A stretch of DNA of 62,404 bases from a virus. Position numbers and translations under genes: made by a program. The stretch covers positions 1 through 62,404 of the IMG/VR virus record IMGVR_UViG_3300037507_000835. One strand, written 5' to 3'. How positions within the stretch are numbered: position 1 is the first letter of the stretch; each line of letters opens with the position of its first letter. The notes beneath the pieces were generated by a model. It was not told the DNA's origin. It searched no databases and saw only the letters and a program-made list of their open reading frames with translations. Below are positions 15,404 to 24,182 of this stretch, piece after piece.

Positions 15404-15428
15404 TAAGCCCTCTTCGGAGGGCTTTTTT
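15404..15428 (+). terminator. Rho-independent terminator after the capsid gene
   Basis: AAGCCCTC, loop TTCG, GAGGGCTT, then TTTT. A stable UUCG tetraloop hairpin. Confidence 0.92.
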
Positions 15429-15492
15429 ATGACTAGTTGTGTTATTTGTTAAGATGGTGTAATATACTTACAAAACATAACTAGGAGTAGAA

Positions 15493-16200
15493 ATGGCTAG
15501 GGGTATCTATAAAATAATTAATATAGTCAATAATAAATTTTATGTGGGTAGTGCAGTAAACTTAGGACGAAGAAAAAGTAAACATTTTTCCGAACTACGT
15601 AAAGGAAAACACAATAACCGCCGCCTACAGGCAGCTTGGGATAAATACGGAGAAAGTTCTTTTATATTTGCAGTGGTCCAAGAATTAAAAGGTGATGAAG
15701 ACACATTAGCTGCAGAAAATATATGGTTAAAACAACATGTTGGTAAGAACTATTGCTATAACATAGGAGTTGACGCTACAGCACCAATGCTAGGTATGTA
15801 TGGGGAATTAAGCCCTACTTGGGGGTATAAGCATACAGAAGAAACTAAACAGAAAATAAGTGAAGCAGGAAAAGGACGAAAACAATCAAAGGAAACAAAA
15901 GTGAAACGCGTAAAAACAATGCAAGGACACCAAGTGTTGCGGAGTACGCGAGATAAAATAAGTAAAACACTATCGGGAGAGGGTAACTTTTGGTATGGTA
16001 AGAAAAGACCTGATCACGGGGGTAAAGTCAGTAAAGTTGTTATTTTTACAGACGCAAACGGTATACCTACTAGGTATGACAGCATATTAAAGCTTAGAGA
16101 AACTTTAGGAGTTACACCAACTACCGTTAATAGGGCTTTGAAATCTAGTAAACCTTTTAAAAAAGGGAAATTTATTGGGTGTAGTATTTCATACGAATAA
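15493..16200 (+). CDS. GIY-YIG homing endonuclease, free-standing (235 aa)
   Basis: GIY at residues 4-6 and YVG at 17-19, then NLGRRKSKHFSELRKGKHNN and the Asn/Glu positions of the nuclease domain (AENIWLKQH). After that come NUMOD3-like repeats (YKHTEETKQKISEAGKGR, MQGHQVL, NFWYGKKRPDHGG) and a C-terminal NUMOD1-like part (PTRYDSILKLRETLGVTPTT). It sits between the capsid terminator and the next structural gene, with AGGAG before its ATG and a weak promoter-like TTGTGT-17-TAATAT upstream. Its lower GC than its neighbours fits lateral acquisition. Confidence 0.88.
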   Translation: MARGIYKIINIVNNKFYVGSAVNLGRRKSKHFSELRKGKHNNRRLQAAWDKYGESSFIFAVVQELKGDEDTLAAENIWLKQHVGKNYCYNIGVDATAPMLGMYGELSPTWGYKHTEETKQKISEAGKGRKQSKETKVKRVKTMQGHQVLRSTRDKISKTLSGEGNFWYGKKRPDHGGKVSKVVIFTDANGIPTRYDSILKLRETLGVTPTTVNRALKSSKPFKKGKFIGCSISYE

Positions 16201-16232
16201 ACCTCTTGCACTTCCCAACCATTCAGGTAATA

Positions 16233-16286
16233 TGCGAGTCGAGTCTAGGATTAATTCTCTGCGTCGACTGACCTAGCAGGCTCGCA
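16233..16286 (+). promoter_or_regulatory. Folded leader before the decoration-protein gene
   Basis: Outer stem TGCGAG (16233-16238) with CTCGCA (16281-16286) and inner stem CTAGG (16245-16249) with CCTAG (16272-16276). A very weak promoter-like pair (TTGCAC, TAATAT) lies upstream at about 16207-16234. This may be a leader or the insertion footprint of the endonuclease gene. Confidence 0.4.
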
Positions 16287-16321
16287 CAAGACGACGCGGA
16301 ACAGTGCATTTGGAGATTAAA

Positions 16322-16795
16322 ATGGCTTTCGCTTCTCACGTTGGTCCTTGGTTATTAGGTACCGTTAAAAACACCACCGGCACAACTGCCGGCACAATCC
16401 GTAACATGGGCGCTACTGTTGTAGGTCAAACAGACGCTATCACCTATGCTGATGCAGCAGGTACAAGAGCTTTCGTTCTTCCTGCCGGTTCAGTCATCAC
16501 AGAGATTGACTTTATCACCACTGCAGCATTCTCATCAGCGGCTACACTCAAATTGACCATCGGTGCTACCGACATCACTACAGCAACTACTGTAACTAAC
16601 TTAGGTGCAACAGCTTTGACTGTTGCAGCAACTACAGCTGCTACAGCTTTGATTGCTAACGTGGGTAGTACAGATGCTATTGTTACTTTTACTGTTGCGG
16701 GTACATCATTGACAACAGGTGCAGGTGTAATCGTGATTAAGTACATGGTACGTAATTCTGACGGTTCTGCTAACCCAACAGCACAGCAAGCGTAA
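16322..16795 (+). CDS. Virion decoration-type protein (157 aa)
   Basis: The start at 16322 follows TTTGGAG. The chain is dominated by Thr, Ala, Val and Gly (SSAATLKLTIGATDITTATT) with alternating beta pattern, like small beta-sandwich head decoration proteins. The C-terminus is IVIKYMVRNSDGSA. Function by composition and position only. Confidence 0.6.
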   Translation: MAFASHVGPWLLGTVKNTTGTTAGTIRNMGATVVGQTDAITYADAAGTRAFVLPAGSVITEIDFITTAAFSSAATLKLTIGATDITTATTVTNLGATALTVAATTAATALIANVGSTDAIVTFTVAGTSLTTGAGVIVIKYMVRNSDGSANPTAQQA

Positions 16796-16800
16796 TTGAT

Positions 16801-16828
16801 CTGGGGAGTTTCGGCTCCCCATCTTTTA
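16801..16828 (+). terminator. Probable terminator
   Basis: TGGGGAG, loop TTTCGG, CTCCCCA, then TCTTTT. The T tract is short, so partial read-through is likely. Confidence 0.6.
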
Positions 16829-16844
16829 ACTGAGGAGATTGATT

Positions 16845-17114
16845 ATGGCTAAGACTACTTCATTGGCTGTAGGACGTGGTGAAAAGTTACCTGTGTCTAA
16901 AGGTGCAGGATTAACTGCAAAGGGGCGCGCTAAGTACAATAGGGCCACAGGATCAAACCTAAAAGCCCCTGCACCCCACCCAAAGTCAGAGAAAGATGCT
17001 AAGCGTCGTAAATCGTTTTGTGCGCGTATGTCAGGGATGCCGGGTCCTATGAAGGATGAGAAAGGTAGACCGACCCGTAAAGCAGCCTCACTAAAACGGT
17101 GGAACTGCAAATGA
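16845..17114 (+). CDS. Small basic protein (DUF6321-like, 89 aa)
   Basis: Contains GAGLTAKGRAKYNRATGSNL, PHPKSEKDAKRRKSFCARM and a final KAASLKRWNC, a series I recognise as a phage family (DUF6321-like). Highly basic, two Cys. TGAGGAG precedes the ATG. Probably a minor virion or nucleic-acid-binding protein; unproven. Confidence 0.65.
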   Translation: MAKTTSLAVGRGEKLPVSKGAGLTAKGRAKYNRATGSNLKAPAPHPKSEKDAKRRKSFCARMSGMPGPMKDEKGRPTRKAASLKRWNCK

Positions 17115-17350
17115 ACGATTCTGTTGAAATGATTAAAGACTTAGCTGTACACGATGTAGAGATTAAGCACTTGCAGGATGACATGGACAAGATGGTCAAA
17201 GAGATGGCTGAGATCAAAAAGAGTTTAGCCCTCATACAAGCAACGTTATCTGAAGCCAAAGGCGGGTGGAAAACACTTCTTATGGTTGGTGGTGCTGCTG
17301 CGACTGTTGGTGGTGCTATTAGCTGGTTACTCCAACATATAGGTAAGTAA
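17111..17350 (+). CDS. Small coiled-coil plus membrane-anchor protein, possible holin (79 aa)
   Basis: Residues 1-50 form a heptad-type helix (EIKHLQDDMDKMVKEMAEIK); residues 55-74 are hydrophobic (LLMVGGAAATVGGAISWLL). The ATGA overlap with the previous gene sets the start at 17111. Proteins of this design are often annotated as holin-like in phages, yet a better two-helix holin candidate lies at 25353. Confidence 0.6.
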   Translation: MNDSVEMIKDLAVHDVEIKHLQDDMDKMVKEMAEIKKSLALIQATLSEAKGGWKTLLMVGGAAATVGGAISWLLQHIGK

Positions 17351-17351
17351 A

Positions 17352-17831
17352 GTGCCTAGTACTAGCAAGAAACAGCGCAATTTTATGGCTGCCGCCGCTC
17401 ACAACCCTGAGTTCGCTAAGAAAGCAGGTATACCGGTCAGTGTAGCTAAAGAGTTTAATCAAGCCGATAAAGGCAAAAAATTTAATAGAGGTGGCAACGT
17501 GGCTAACTTAAAGAAACTATTCAAAGGCAAAGAGACTTATAAAGAAGAGCTGAAAGAAGGCAAAGCAATTAAGTCCGGCAAAATCACACCTGAACAATAT
17601 GCGAAAGGCGAAGCGATGGAAAAGAAAATGAAGAAAGGTGGTAAATGTTACGCTGGTGGCGGTGCTGTTAAAAGTGATGAGCTTAGAAACGCCGATATTC
17701 AACGCGAAATGGCAAACCAAGCTAGAGCAGTTAAGAAAGCTACAGGTGGTTGCACTAAAATGGCTAAAGGCGGTGTGACTCGTGCCGACGGTTGCGTGAC
17801 TAAAGGTCACACTAAAGGCAAATTTGTATGA
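17352..17831 (+). CDS. Lys-rich virion-type protein, GTG start (159 aa)
   Basis: Starts at GTG 17352 with PSTSKKQRNFMAAAAHNPEF and KAGIPVSVAKEFNQADKGK, a common phage N-terminus. The remainder is Lys/Gly-rich with GGxxGGKC-type clusters (MKKGGKCYAGGGAV, GGCTKMAKGG). The family is frequent in phage structural operons; function unknown. No ATG exists near the start. Confidence 0.65.
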   Translation: MPSTSKKQRNFMAAAAHNPEFAKKAGIPVSVAKEFNQADKGKKFNRGGNVANLKKLFKGKETYKEELKEGKAIKSGKITPEQYAKGEAMEKKMKKGGKCYAGGGAVKSDELRNADIQREMANQARAVKKATGGCTKMAKGGVTRADGCVTKGHTKGKFV

Positions 17832-17962
17832 TGGAATCGCGGGGTATGGGCGATATAAACCCTAGTAAAATGCCCGGCAAGAAAACCATCAAACGTAAAG
17901 ACAATCCGCAAGACGTAGAGATGTACAAGAAAGGCGGAAAAGTTAAAAGGAAAACTAAATGA
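17828..17962 (+). CDS. Small basic protein (44 aa)
   Basis: MMESRGMGDINPSKMPGKKT with a Lys-rich end. Overlaps the stop upstream and, by ATGA, the next start. It resembles the Lys/Gly-rich C-termini of the gene before it. Not long enough to classify. Confidence 0.55.
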   Translation: MMESRGMGDINPSKMPGKKTIKRKDNPQDVEMYKKGGKVKRKTK

Positions 17963-18255
17963 GACCGATTACACAATCTGTTACCGGTGTAGCAAACAGT
18001 GCAGGTATTCCAATGGACTACTACATCTCCCCATTTAACGTGGGTTTTGGTGTGGTTGTCTCTGGCACTATTACCTATTCTATTCAGCATACGTTTGATG
18101 GGACTAACTGGTTTAATCACCCGACTGTAATTTCACAGACCACTAACCAAGATGGTAACTATGCGTTTCCGGTTTTACAGATCCGGTTAGCGAACTTGTC
18201 AGGTAGCGGTACTGCTACATTGACTGCTATTCAAGCAGGTCAGGTAGGCGGTTAA
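17959..18255 (+). CDS. Virion structural protein (98 aa)
   Basis: A compact beta-pattern chain: NVGFGVVVSGTITYSIQHTF, DGTNWFNHP and a final ATLTAIQAG. This family of about 100 residues is common upstream of fibre genes and is probably a head or tail component. The start lies within an AAAGGA-led overlap. Confidence 0.65.
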   Translation: MRPITQSVTGVANSAGIPMDYYISPFNVGFGVVVSGTITYSIQHTFDGTNWFNHPTVISQTTNQDGNYAFPVLQIRLANLSGSGTATLTAIQAGQVGG

Positions 18256-18256
18256 T

Positions 18257-21256
18257 ATGGGTGTTGGAAGCGCAAGCGTTGTAGATTACGCAAATACATA
18301 TCCCGGCACAGCCTCGCATGTTAATGCTACAGGTAGCGTTGGTGACTTTGAGGTTGTGGTGGATGGGAGCGGTGCGACTACCTTAAGCTTGAACTTCCAA
18401 ACCGCAACGTCTTTAGATCCAAGAATTACTTTCAGCCGCACCAGCAATGCCACGGTTGTCGGTTCTGATGGTTTGATTCAGTATGCCCCACACAACTTAC
18501 TGACTTATTCTGAACAGTTTGATAATGCGGCTTGGACAAAGCGAAGTGGCTCAACTGTAAATGCTAATACTTTAATAGCTCCAGACGGCACTTTAACAGC
18601 AGATACCCAGACTAATACAGATACTACTACTAATGGTACTTATATAAGAAAAATTGGAGCATTTACTGCTGACAATACTGTTTATTGCGCTTCTTGTTAT
18701 TTTAAACAAGGCTCACAGCCAATTGCGTTGATTACAATGTATTCTAGGTTATCACCTGGTAGTAATTTAAGAGTATTATATGATTTAAATGCTGGAACAT
18801 ATACATTATCAAATATTGGAAGTGTATCTGGCGGAACTGCTGGAATGGAATATATAGGTAATGGTTGGTGGAGAGTATGGGCATCAGCAAATATGCTAGC
18901 TGGTTCAGATACAACTGGAGTACAGTTTACGCCATCTGGATGGGCGATACCATCAGCGATTGGTTCAGAATATGGATACATCTGGGGCGCACAACTAAAC
19001 GAAGGTGCATTACAGCCTTACTACACTACAACTGTTAAAAACCTACTCGGTTACAGCCAGAGCTTTGAAAATGCGGCTTGGACTAAGAGTAATAGTAGTG
19101 TTCTTTATAATTTACTGACTTATAGTAGTGAGTTTGATAATGCGGCTTGGGCAAAAACTAATGCTACTGTAAGCGCCAACACAATTACTGCACCAGATGG
19201 TACAACTACAGCTGATACAGTGGTTTATTCAGGTGCTTCTGGAACCCCATCGCAAACTATAACAAGCGCGACTACTACTTACACAATATCTACTTATGTT
19301 AAGTCAAGCAATACTTCATTTTGTAGATTGCGGGTTTCTGCTGTTGGGGGTGGCAGCACAGCGTTCAGTTCTTACTTTAATATTATTACAGGTACTGTTT
19401 CGGCAACTAATGTACCTACAGTTGATTTTGGTTCGTTACTGCCAAGTATTACATCAGTAGGTAATGGATGGTATCGAATATCAGTTACATTTACTGTATT
19501 GTCAGCATTAACCTCTATTACATATGGGATTGTAGCAGCTCAAACTTCTGGCAGTGCATCAGCCGCTGGTGATGAACTTTATATATGGGGCGCACAATTA
19601 GTTCAAAGCACTTCACCGGAAGAATACACAGCTACAACATCAGCTTCAGCACCGATACAAGCTATAGGACCTTTCGGGTTTGATGGTGGTCAGAAGTTGG
19701 TTGAGAATACTACAGCTTCTGTAGGGCATTATATTCAACCGTTACCGTCTCCATCGTTTACAGTTGGTCAGGTGTTGACCTATAGTGTCTATACTAAAGC
19801 TGCTGAACGCACTTTCCTACAGTTGATATTAACTGGTGTAGGTTCCGGTGGAGCCAACTTAGTGGCTGGGTTTGATTTAACTAATGGCGTAGCAGGCACC
19901 CCCAATGCAGGGACTTCTACAATAGTACCTATTGGTAATGGTTGGTTTAGATGTAGTTTTACCATATCAGTATTAACAGCAGCTTCTACTGGAGCGCAAA
20001 TAAGACTATCAGCCAATAGTTCAAGTACACCGTCATCATACACAGGCGATGGTACATCCGGTATCTACATCTTTGGCGCTCAGTTATCAGACTCAGCTTC
20101 ATTAGACCCTTACAGCTATAATCCAGTAGCAGCACCAACTTCTACTGCTTACTATGGCCCAAGATTCGACTACGACCCTGCTACATTAGCGCCAAAAGGT
20201 TTGTTGATTGAAGAACAGCGGACTAATTTACTGACTTATAGTAGTGAGTGTGATAATGCTGTTTGGTTTAAGGATGGTATAACAGTAACAGCTAATACAA
20301 CTGTAAGCCCTGATGGTACACAAGGTGCAGACACTATTGTAGAGTCAGCCTCAACCGCTGTACATTATATAGTAGCTACAAATACTTCTTTGACCTCTGG
20401 TGTTGCATATACCTTATCTATTTATGCTAAAGCGAAAGAAAGAACATTCATACAAGTATGTGGCTCATTTTCTACTTTTGGCTCAAATGTTTGGGGTAAC
20501 TTTAATTTAGCAGACGGTACTGTTGGTTTTGTTGGTTCTTCTGCTATAGCAACTATCACAAACGCTGGTAATGGATGGTATCGGTGTTCTATTACAGCAA
20601 GTGCAACAATAACAGCAAGTGGTACAATCGCTGTATCCTTATTAAACGCTAACACAAACTCTCGTTTGCCATCATATACAGGCGATGGCACTTCAGGGCT
20701 ATATATCTGGGGCGCTCAACTAGAAGCAGGCGCTTTCCCAACTTCATACATCCCAACAACCTCAGCTACCGTAACTCGTGCGGCAGATAATGCTTCAATG
20801 GTGGGTAGTAACTTTAGCAGTTGGTATAACCAGAGTGAAGGGACTATTTATGCTAGTGCTGATAGAATTTATACAGGTAATTTTGTAGGGTATCCGTACA
20901 TAGCTAATCTCAGCGATGGTACAAATTCTTCTAACGAAATAGCAATTTACGGAAACAGTGGCAATGTACACGTGACGACTGAAATGAAAGTTTCAGGAAC
21001 TCAACAATTAAACTATATGTTCGGGGTATGGGCAGATGGGTTTAATAAATCGGCAGTTGCTTATAAACAAAACGATACTGTATTTGCTTTTAACGGTTCT
21101 ACTAAAACTACAGATACTAGCTGTAATGTACCTACGGTTGACAGGCTAAACATTGGGTTTAGAAATCCTAGCAATCAACTAAACGGTCACATCCAATCCA
21201 TCAAATACTACCCAACACGTTTACCTAACGGCACATTACAAGGGTTAACAGCATGA
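18257..21256 (+). CDS. Modular tail or head fibre protein (999 aa)
   Basis: Built from repeated carbohydrate-binding-like beta modules. Each module starts with NLLTYS(E/S)xFDNAAWxK and a PDGTxTADT segment, and closes with a YIWGAQLxxG turn. Module starts lie near nt 18500, 19030, 19100 and 20230; the second is truncated to about 20 residues and abuts the third. The C-terminal part (from about residue 845) looks like a LamG/concanavalin-type domain. Probably receptor-binding, and shaped by recombination between modules. Confidence 0.75.
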   Translation: MGVGSASVVDYANTYPGTASHVNATGSVGDFEVVVDGSGATTLSLNFQTATSLDPRITFSRTSNATVVGSDGLIQYAPHNLLTYSEQFDNAAWTKRSGSTVNANTLIAPDGTLTADTQTNTDTTTNGTYIRKIGAFTADNTVYCASCYFKQGSQPIALITMYSRLSPGSNLRVLYDLNAGTYTLSNIGSVSGGTAGMEYIGNGWWRVWASANMLAGSDTTGVQFTPSGWAIPSAIGSEYGYIWGAQLNEGALQPYYTTTVKNLLGYSQSFENAAWTKSNSSVLYNLLTYSSEFDNAAWAKTNATVSANTITAPDGTTTADTVVYSGASGTPSQTITSATTTYTISTYVKSSNTSFCRLRVSAVGGGSTAFSSYFNIITGTVSATNVPTVDFGSLLPSITSVGNGWYRISVTFTVLSALTSITYGIVAAQTSGSASAAGDELYIWGAQLVQSTSPEEYTATTSASAPIQAIGPFGFDGGQKLVENTTASVGHYIQPLPSPSFTVGQVLTYSVYTKAAERTFLQLILTGVGSGGANLVAGFDLTNGVAGTPNAGTSTIVPIGNGWFRCSFTISVLTAASTGAQIRLSANSSSTPSSYTGDGTSGIYIFGAQLSDSASLDPYSYNPVAAPTSTAYYGPRFDYDPATLAPKGLLIEEQRTNLLTYSSECDNAVWFKDGITVTANTTVSPDGTQGADTIVESASTAVHYIVATNTSLTSGVAYTLSIYAKAKERTFIQVCGSFSTFGSNVWGNFNLADGTVGFVGSSAIATITNAGNGWYRCSITASATITASGTIAVSLLNANTNSRLPSYTGDGTSGLYIWGAQLEAGAFPTSYIPTTSATVTRAADNASMVGSNFSSWYNQSEGTIYASADRIYTGNFVGYPYIANLSDGTNSSNEIAIYGNSGNVHVTTEMKVSGTQQLNYMFGVWADGFNKSAVAYKQNDTVFAFNGSTKTTDTSCNVPTVDRLNIGFRNPSNQLNGHIQSIKYYPTRLPNGTLQGLTA

Positions 21257-21507
21257 TTGATTACTGCTTAAAGTTTAAAGACCAAGCTGAAGCTGACAAA
21301 GTATTAACCGACATCAATGCATCGGTTGACGTGATCGGAACAATCCATAAGCCGACGGGTAAAATGCTGAAAGATGAAGATGGCAACGAATATCCAGCGT
21401 TTGCAGCAATAGACGGTTATCATGTGAATGTCAGAGCAGGTGAAGAAATCCCTGTTTTAGATACTTACAAAATCGAACCAAAAACACCTTCAAGGGTTTG
21501 GGCATGA
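21253..21507 (+). CDS. Small fibre-associated protein, possible chaperone (84 aa)
   Basis: Overlaps the fibre gene by ATGA. Starts MIDYCLKFKDQAEADKVL and has GYHVNVRAGEEIPVLD. Small proteins at this position often help fibre folding, but the match is by context only. Confidence 0.55.
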   Translation: MIDYCLKFKDQAEADKVLTDINASVDVIGTIHKPTGKMLKDEDGNEYPAFAAIDGYHVNVRAGEEIPVLDTYKIEPKTPSRVWA

Positions 21508-22235
21508 CAACATCAGGAACCAGCAGTTTTAACCTATCAATCACAGACATTGTCGAAGATGCTTTTGAACGCTGTGGGCAAGAACTTCGCACGGGTTATG
21601 ATTTACGTACAGCTAGACGCTCGTTGAACTTGATGACAATCGAATGGGCGAATCGGGGTATTAATCTTTGGACAATCGAAGAAGGTGTTATTCCACTTTA
21701 CCCTAACCAGATTGCTTATGATCTGCCTGTAGACACCATTGATTTATTAGACCAAGTTGTACGTACAGGTTCAGGGCAACAGCAAACTGACATCAACATT
21801 AACCGAATTTCATCCTCTACCTATGCGACTATCCCTAATAAGAACGCTACAGGTAGACCGATTCAAGTGTGGGTTAATAGACAGTCCGGTGCAACTTATC
21901 CGGTTACCGGTGTTGCAAATCCACAGATTAATGTGTGGCCTACACCCGATCAAGGTTCTGTAGCTACTCCATACTATTACTTTGTGTACTGGAGACTACG
22001 CCGCATTCAGGATGCGGGTAATGGTGACGATACACAAGATATTCCGTTTCGCTTTTTAAACGCGATGGTTGCAGGTCTGGCATATTATTTATCGGCTAAA
22101 CTACCTAACGTAGACCCAAATCGCATAGCTATGCTTAAAGCTGATTATGAACAACAGTTCCAATTGGCAGCCGACGAGGACCGTGAAAAGGCTAGTGATC
22201 GTTTTGTTCCTAGAGTTTTGTTTTACGGACGTTAA
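21504..22235 (+). CDS. Head-to-tail adaptor (P22 gp4 / T7 tubular-A type, 243 aa)
   Basis: Contains DIVEDAFERCGQELRTGYDL, ARRSLNLMTIEWANRGINLW and PLYPNQIAYDLP, then INVWPTPDQ and YYYFVYWRLRRIQDAG. This series marks the adaptor family that binds below the portal. The ATG at 21504 overlaps the previous stop. Present together with a second adaptor-type protein at 23063. Confidence 0.75.
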   Translation: MTTSGTSSFNLSITDIVEDAFERCGQELRTGYDLRTARRSLNLMTIEWANRGINLWTIEEGVIPLYPNQIAYDLPVDTIDLLDQVVRTGSGQQQTDININRISSSTYATIPNKNATGRPIQVWVNRQSGATYPVTGVANPQINVWPTPDQGSVATPYYYFVYWRLRRIQDAGNGDDTQDIPFRFLNAMVAGLAYYLSAKLPNVDPNRIAMLKADYEQQFQLAADEDREKASDRFVPRVLFYGR

Positions 22236-22625
22236 ATGGCTACTAAATTTGCAGTTGGTAAATGGGCTTTTGGTTTTTGTGATATATGCAATCAGCGGTA
22301 TAAGCTTGCAGAGTTACGTAAACTAACAATTAAGACCAAACAAGTTAGCATTAAAGCTTGTCCCGAATGTTGGAACCCAGATCATCCCCAGTTACAATTA
22401 GGGATGTATCCTGTACAAGACGCTTGGGCTTTACGAGAACCTCGCCCAGACAACAGTTATCAAACATCAGGATTAGGGGTTGATGGGTATCAAGGTGAAG
22501 GTAGTCGAGTGTTTCAGTGGGGCTGGAACCCAACCGGTGGATCACGAGCAAGTGATGCAGGGCTAACACCGAATTATTTAGTGGCGACAACTTCTGTCGG
22601 CACAGTTACAATCACAGTATCTTAG
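22236..22625 (+). CDS. Zinc-ribbon structural protein (129 aa)
   Basis: Four Cys in two pairs: CDICNQRY and ACPECWNPDHP, which fit a zinc ribbon. The tail (VFQWGWNPTGG, NYLVATTSVGTVTITVS) is beta-rich. Similar proteins occur beside adaptors in related phages. Starts directly after the adaptor's stop. Confidence 0.65.
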   Translation: MATKFAVGKWAFGFCDICNQRYKLAELRKLTIKTKQVSIKACPECWNPDHPQLQLGMYPVQDAWALREPRPDNSYQTSGLGVDGYQGEGSRVFQWGWNPTGGSRASDAGLTPNYLVATTSVGTVTITVS

Positions 22626-22634
22626 GAGTACAAC

Positions 22635-22829
22635 ATGGCATACAAATCAGCAGCAGACGGTATTACTAAATCAGGCAAAACCAAAGGTAAAAACTTAGGT
22701 GACGACGGTGCTAAAAAAGGCATCGACGGCGACGTTGCTAAAGGTGGTAAAGCAAAAACCGTCACTAACCAAAACCTCCGTAAATTCGGTCGCAATATGG
22801 CCCGAGCTAAAAACCAAGGTGGCAAATAA
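22635..22829 (+). CDS. Small Lys/Gly-rich protein (64 aa)
   Basis: TTAGGAG precedes the ATG. Composition is dominated by Lys and Gly (SGKTKGKNLGDDGAKKG). Probably disordered; unknown function. Confidence 0.6.
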   Translation: MAYKSAADGITKSGKTKGKNLGDDGAKKGIDGDVAKGGKAKTVTNQNLRKFGRNMARAKNQGGK

Positions 22830-23050
22830 TGGCTAAAGAAAACAAACCTGCATCAGCTTATGCTGGTCGTTACAAAGAAGTCGATATGAAAGGTGTTGTT
22901 ACTAAGTCTGGTAATGGTATCTCTGAGTTGAATATCTCTGCCGGTAACGTGGGTAAGTATAACTATGCACCAGAAAAAACTGAGGGCATTAAAATCCGTG
23001 GCACAGGCGCTGCAACAAAAGGCGTGAAGGCTAGAGGGCCTTTAGCATAG
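22829..23050 (+). CDS. Small hypothetical protein (73 aa)
   Basis: One-base overlap with the previous gene (TAATG). Contains YAGRYKEVDMKGVVTKSGN and GNVGKYNYAP. Basic, with no known motif. Confidence 0.6.
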   Translation: MAKENKPASAYAGRYKEVDMKGVVTKSGNGISELNISAGNVGKYNYAPEKTEGIKIRGTGAATKGVKARGPLA

Positions 23051-23062
23051 GACTATACCACT

Positions 23063-23716
23063 ATGATGACCTACACCCAGCTTTGTACAAACATTCAAGA
23101 CTACGTTGAGAATAGTTTTTCTGCAGACCAACTTGCGAATTTTACTCAGCAAGCGGAACAGCGTATCTACAATTCTGTGCAGTTACCTGCATTGCGCAAA
23201 ACAGCTACGCTGACTGCAACCTCAAGTAGCCCGTATCTAAACTGCCCTAATGACTACTTATCTACGTTTTCTTTGGCTGTTATTGATGCGCTAGGTGATT
23301 ATTATTTCCTATTGGATAAAGATGTAAGCTACATCCGTGAGGCATACCCTAGCGCAGCTACAACGGCTCAACCCAAATACTATGCATTGTTTGGAGGTCA
23401 AGTGGCTGATGACGCAGAACTTAGGTTTATACTAGGGCCGACTCCTAACAGTGCGTACAGTTTAGAGCTTCAGTATTTCTATTATCCAGAGTCTATTGTT
23501 ACTGCAGGGCAGACATGGTTAGGTGATAACTTTGATTCCGCTTTATTGTGGGGTTCAATTGTTGAAGCATATCACTTCTTAAAAGGTGAACCTGAATTAA
23601 TAGCTGTATACCAAAATAGATATCAAGAGGCTTTAGCTCTGCTGAAAATGTTGGGTGACGGGAAAGAGCGGGGTGATGCATATCGTGACGGTCAAGTTAA
23701 ACTGAAGGTGATGTAA
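23063..23716 (+). CDS. Second adaptor-type or tail-tube protein (217 aa)
   Basis: Helical start (QLCTNIQDYVENSFSADQLA, FTQQAEQRIYNSVQLPALRK) then beta part with CPNDYLSTFSLAVID and LQYFYYPESIV, ending in a long helix (YQNRYQEALALLKMLGDGKE). This is a head-tail connector family pattern. It likely forms a ring between adaptor and tail hub. Confidence 0.7.
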   Translation: MMTYTQLCTNIQDYVENSFSADQLANFTQQAEQRIYNSVQLPALRKTATLTATSSSPYLNCPNDYLSTFSLAVIDALGDYYFLLDKDVSYIREAYPSAATTAQPKYYALFGGQVADDAELRFILGPTPNSAYSLELQYFYYPESIVTAGQTWLGDNFDSALLWGSIVEAYHFLKGEPELIAVYQNRYQEALALLKMLGDGKERGDAYRDGQVKLKVM

Positions 23717-23717
23717 T

Positions 23718-24134
23718 ATGAGCTTAGTTCAGACACAAACCACAAGCTTTAAGGTTGAGCTGCCACAAGCAGTACACAACCTATTAACGGATAACATTTA
23801 CATCGCCCTGTATACAGCTGACGCCGACTTAAACCAAGCAACCACTGTCTATACCAGTACAGGTGAAGTGGTAGCTTCAGGATATACAGCTGGCGGTCAA
23901 CAACTAATGTCTCCAAGCATCGGGTCATCAGGCGGTACAGCCTATGTAGATTTTGCAGATCCTTCATGGAGTGCGGCTATTACAGCACGTGGAGCATTAA
24001 TCTATAATGCAAGTAAAAGTAACAAGTCTATTGCAGTGCTGGACTTCGGTGCAGATAAATCATCGACACAAACATTCGTTGTGACTTTTCCAGCTAATAC
24101 TGCAGACAGCGCGATATTGCGGTTTTCAAATTAG
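23718..24134 (+). CDS. Tail structural protein (138 aa)
   Basis: Starts MSLVQTQTTSFKVELPQAVH, followed by NIYIALYTADADLNQATTVY and GYTAGGQQL, a familiar phage beta-domain family. The end is FVVTFPANTADSAILRF. Probably a minor tail or fibre-base component. Confidence 0.65.
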   Translation: MSLVQTQTTSFKVELPQAVHNLLTDNIYIALYTADADLNQATTVYTSTGEVVASGYTAGGQQLMSPSIGSSGGTAYVDFADPSWSAAITARGALIYNASKSNKSIAVLDFGADKSSTQTFVVTFPANTADSAILRFSN

Positions 24135-24143
24135 GAGATAACA

Positions 24144-24182
24144 ATGTTAGGTGAGCAAATTAATAATTTCGGAACAGCATAA
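24144..24182 (+). CDS. 12-codon microgene (MLGEQINNFGTA)
   Basis: Preceded by TTAGGAG seven bases before the ATG and ending in a TAATG overlap with the next gene. Its strong ribosome-binding site may serve to start coupled translation of the fibre gene, which has none of its own. Confidence 0.4.
   Translation: MLGEQINNFGTA

Noticed and set aside
15380-16321. Group I intron around the GIY-YIG gene
   Set aside because: The capsid gene is intact before it and a terminator separates them; no intron core could be recognised.
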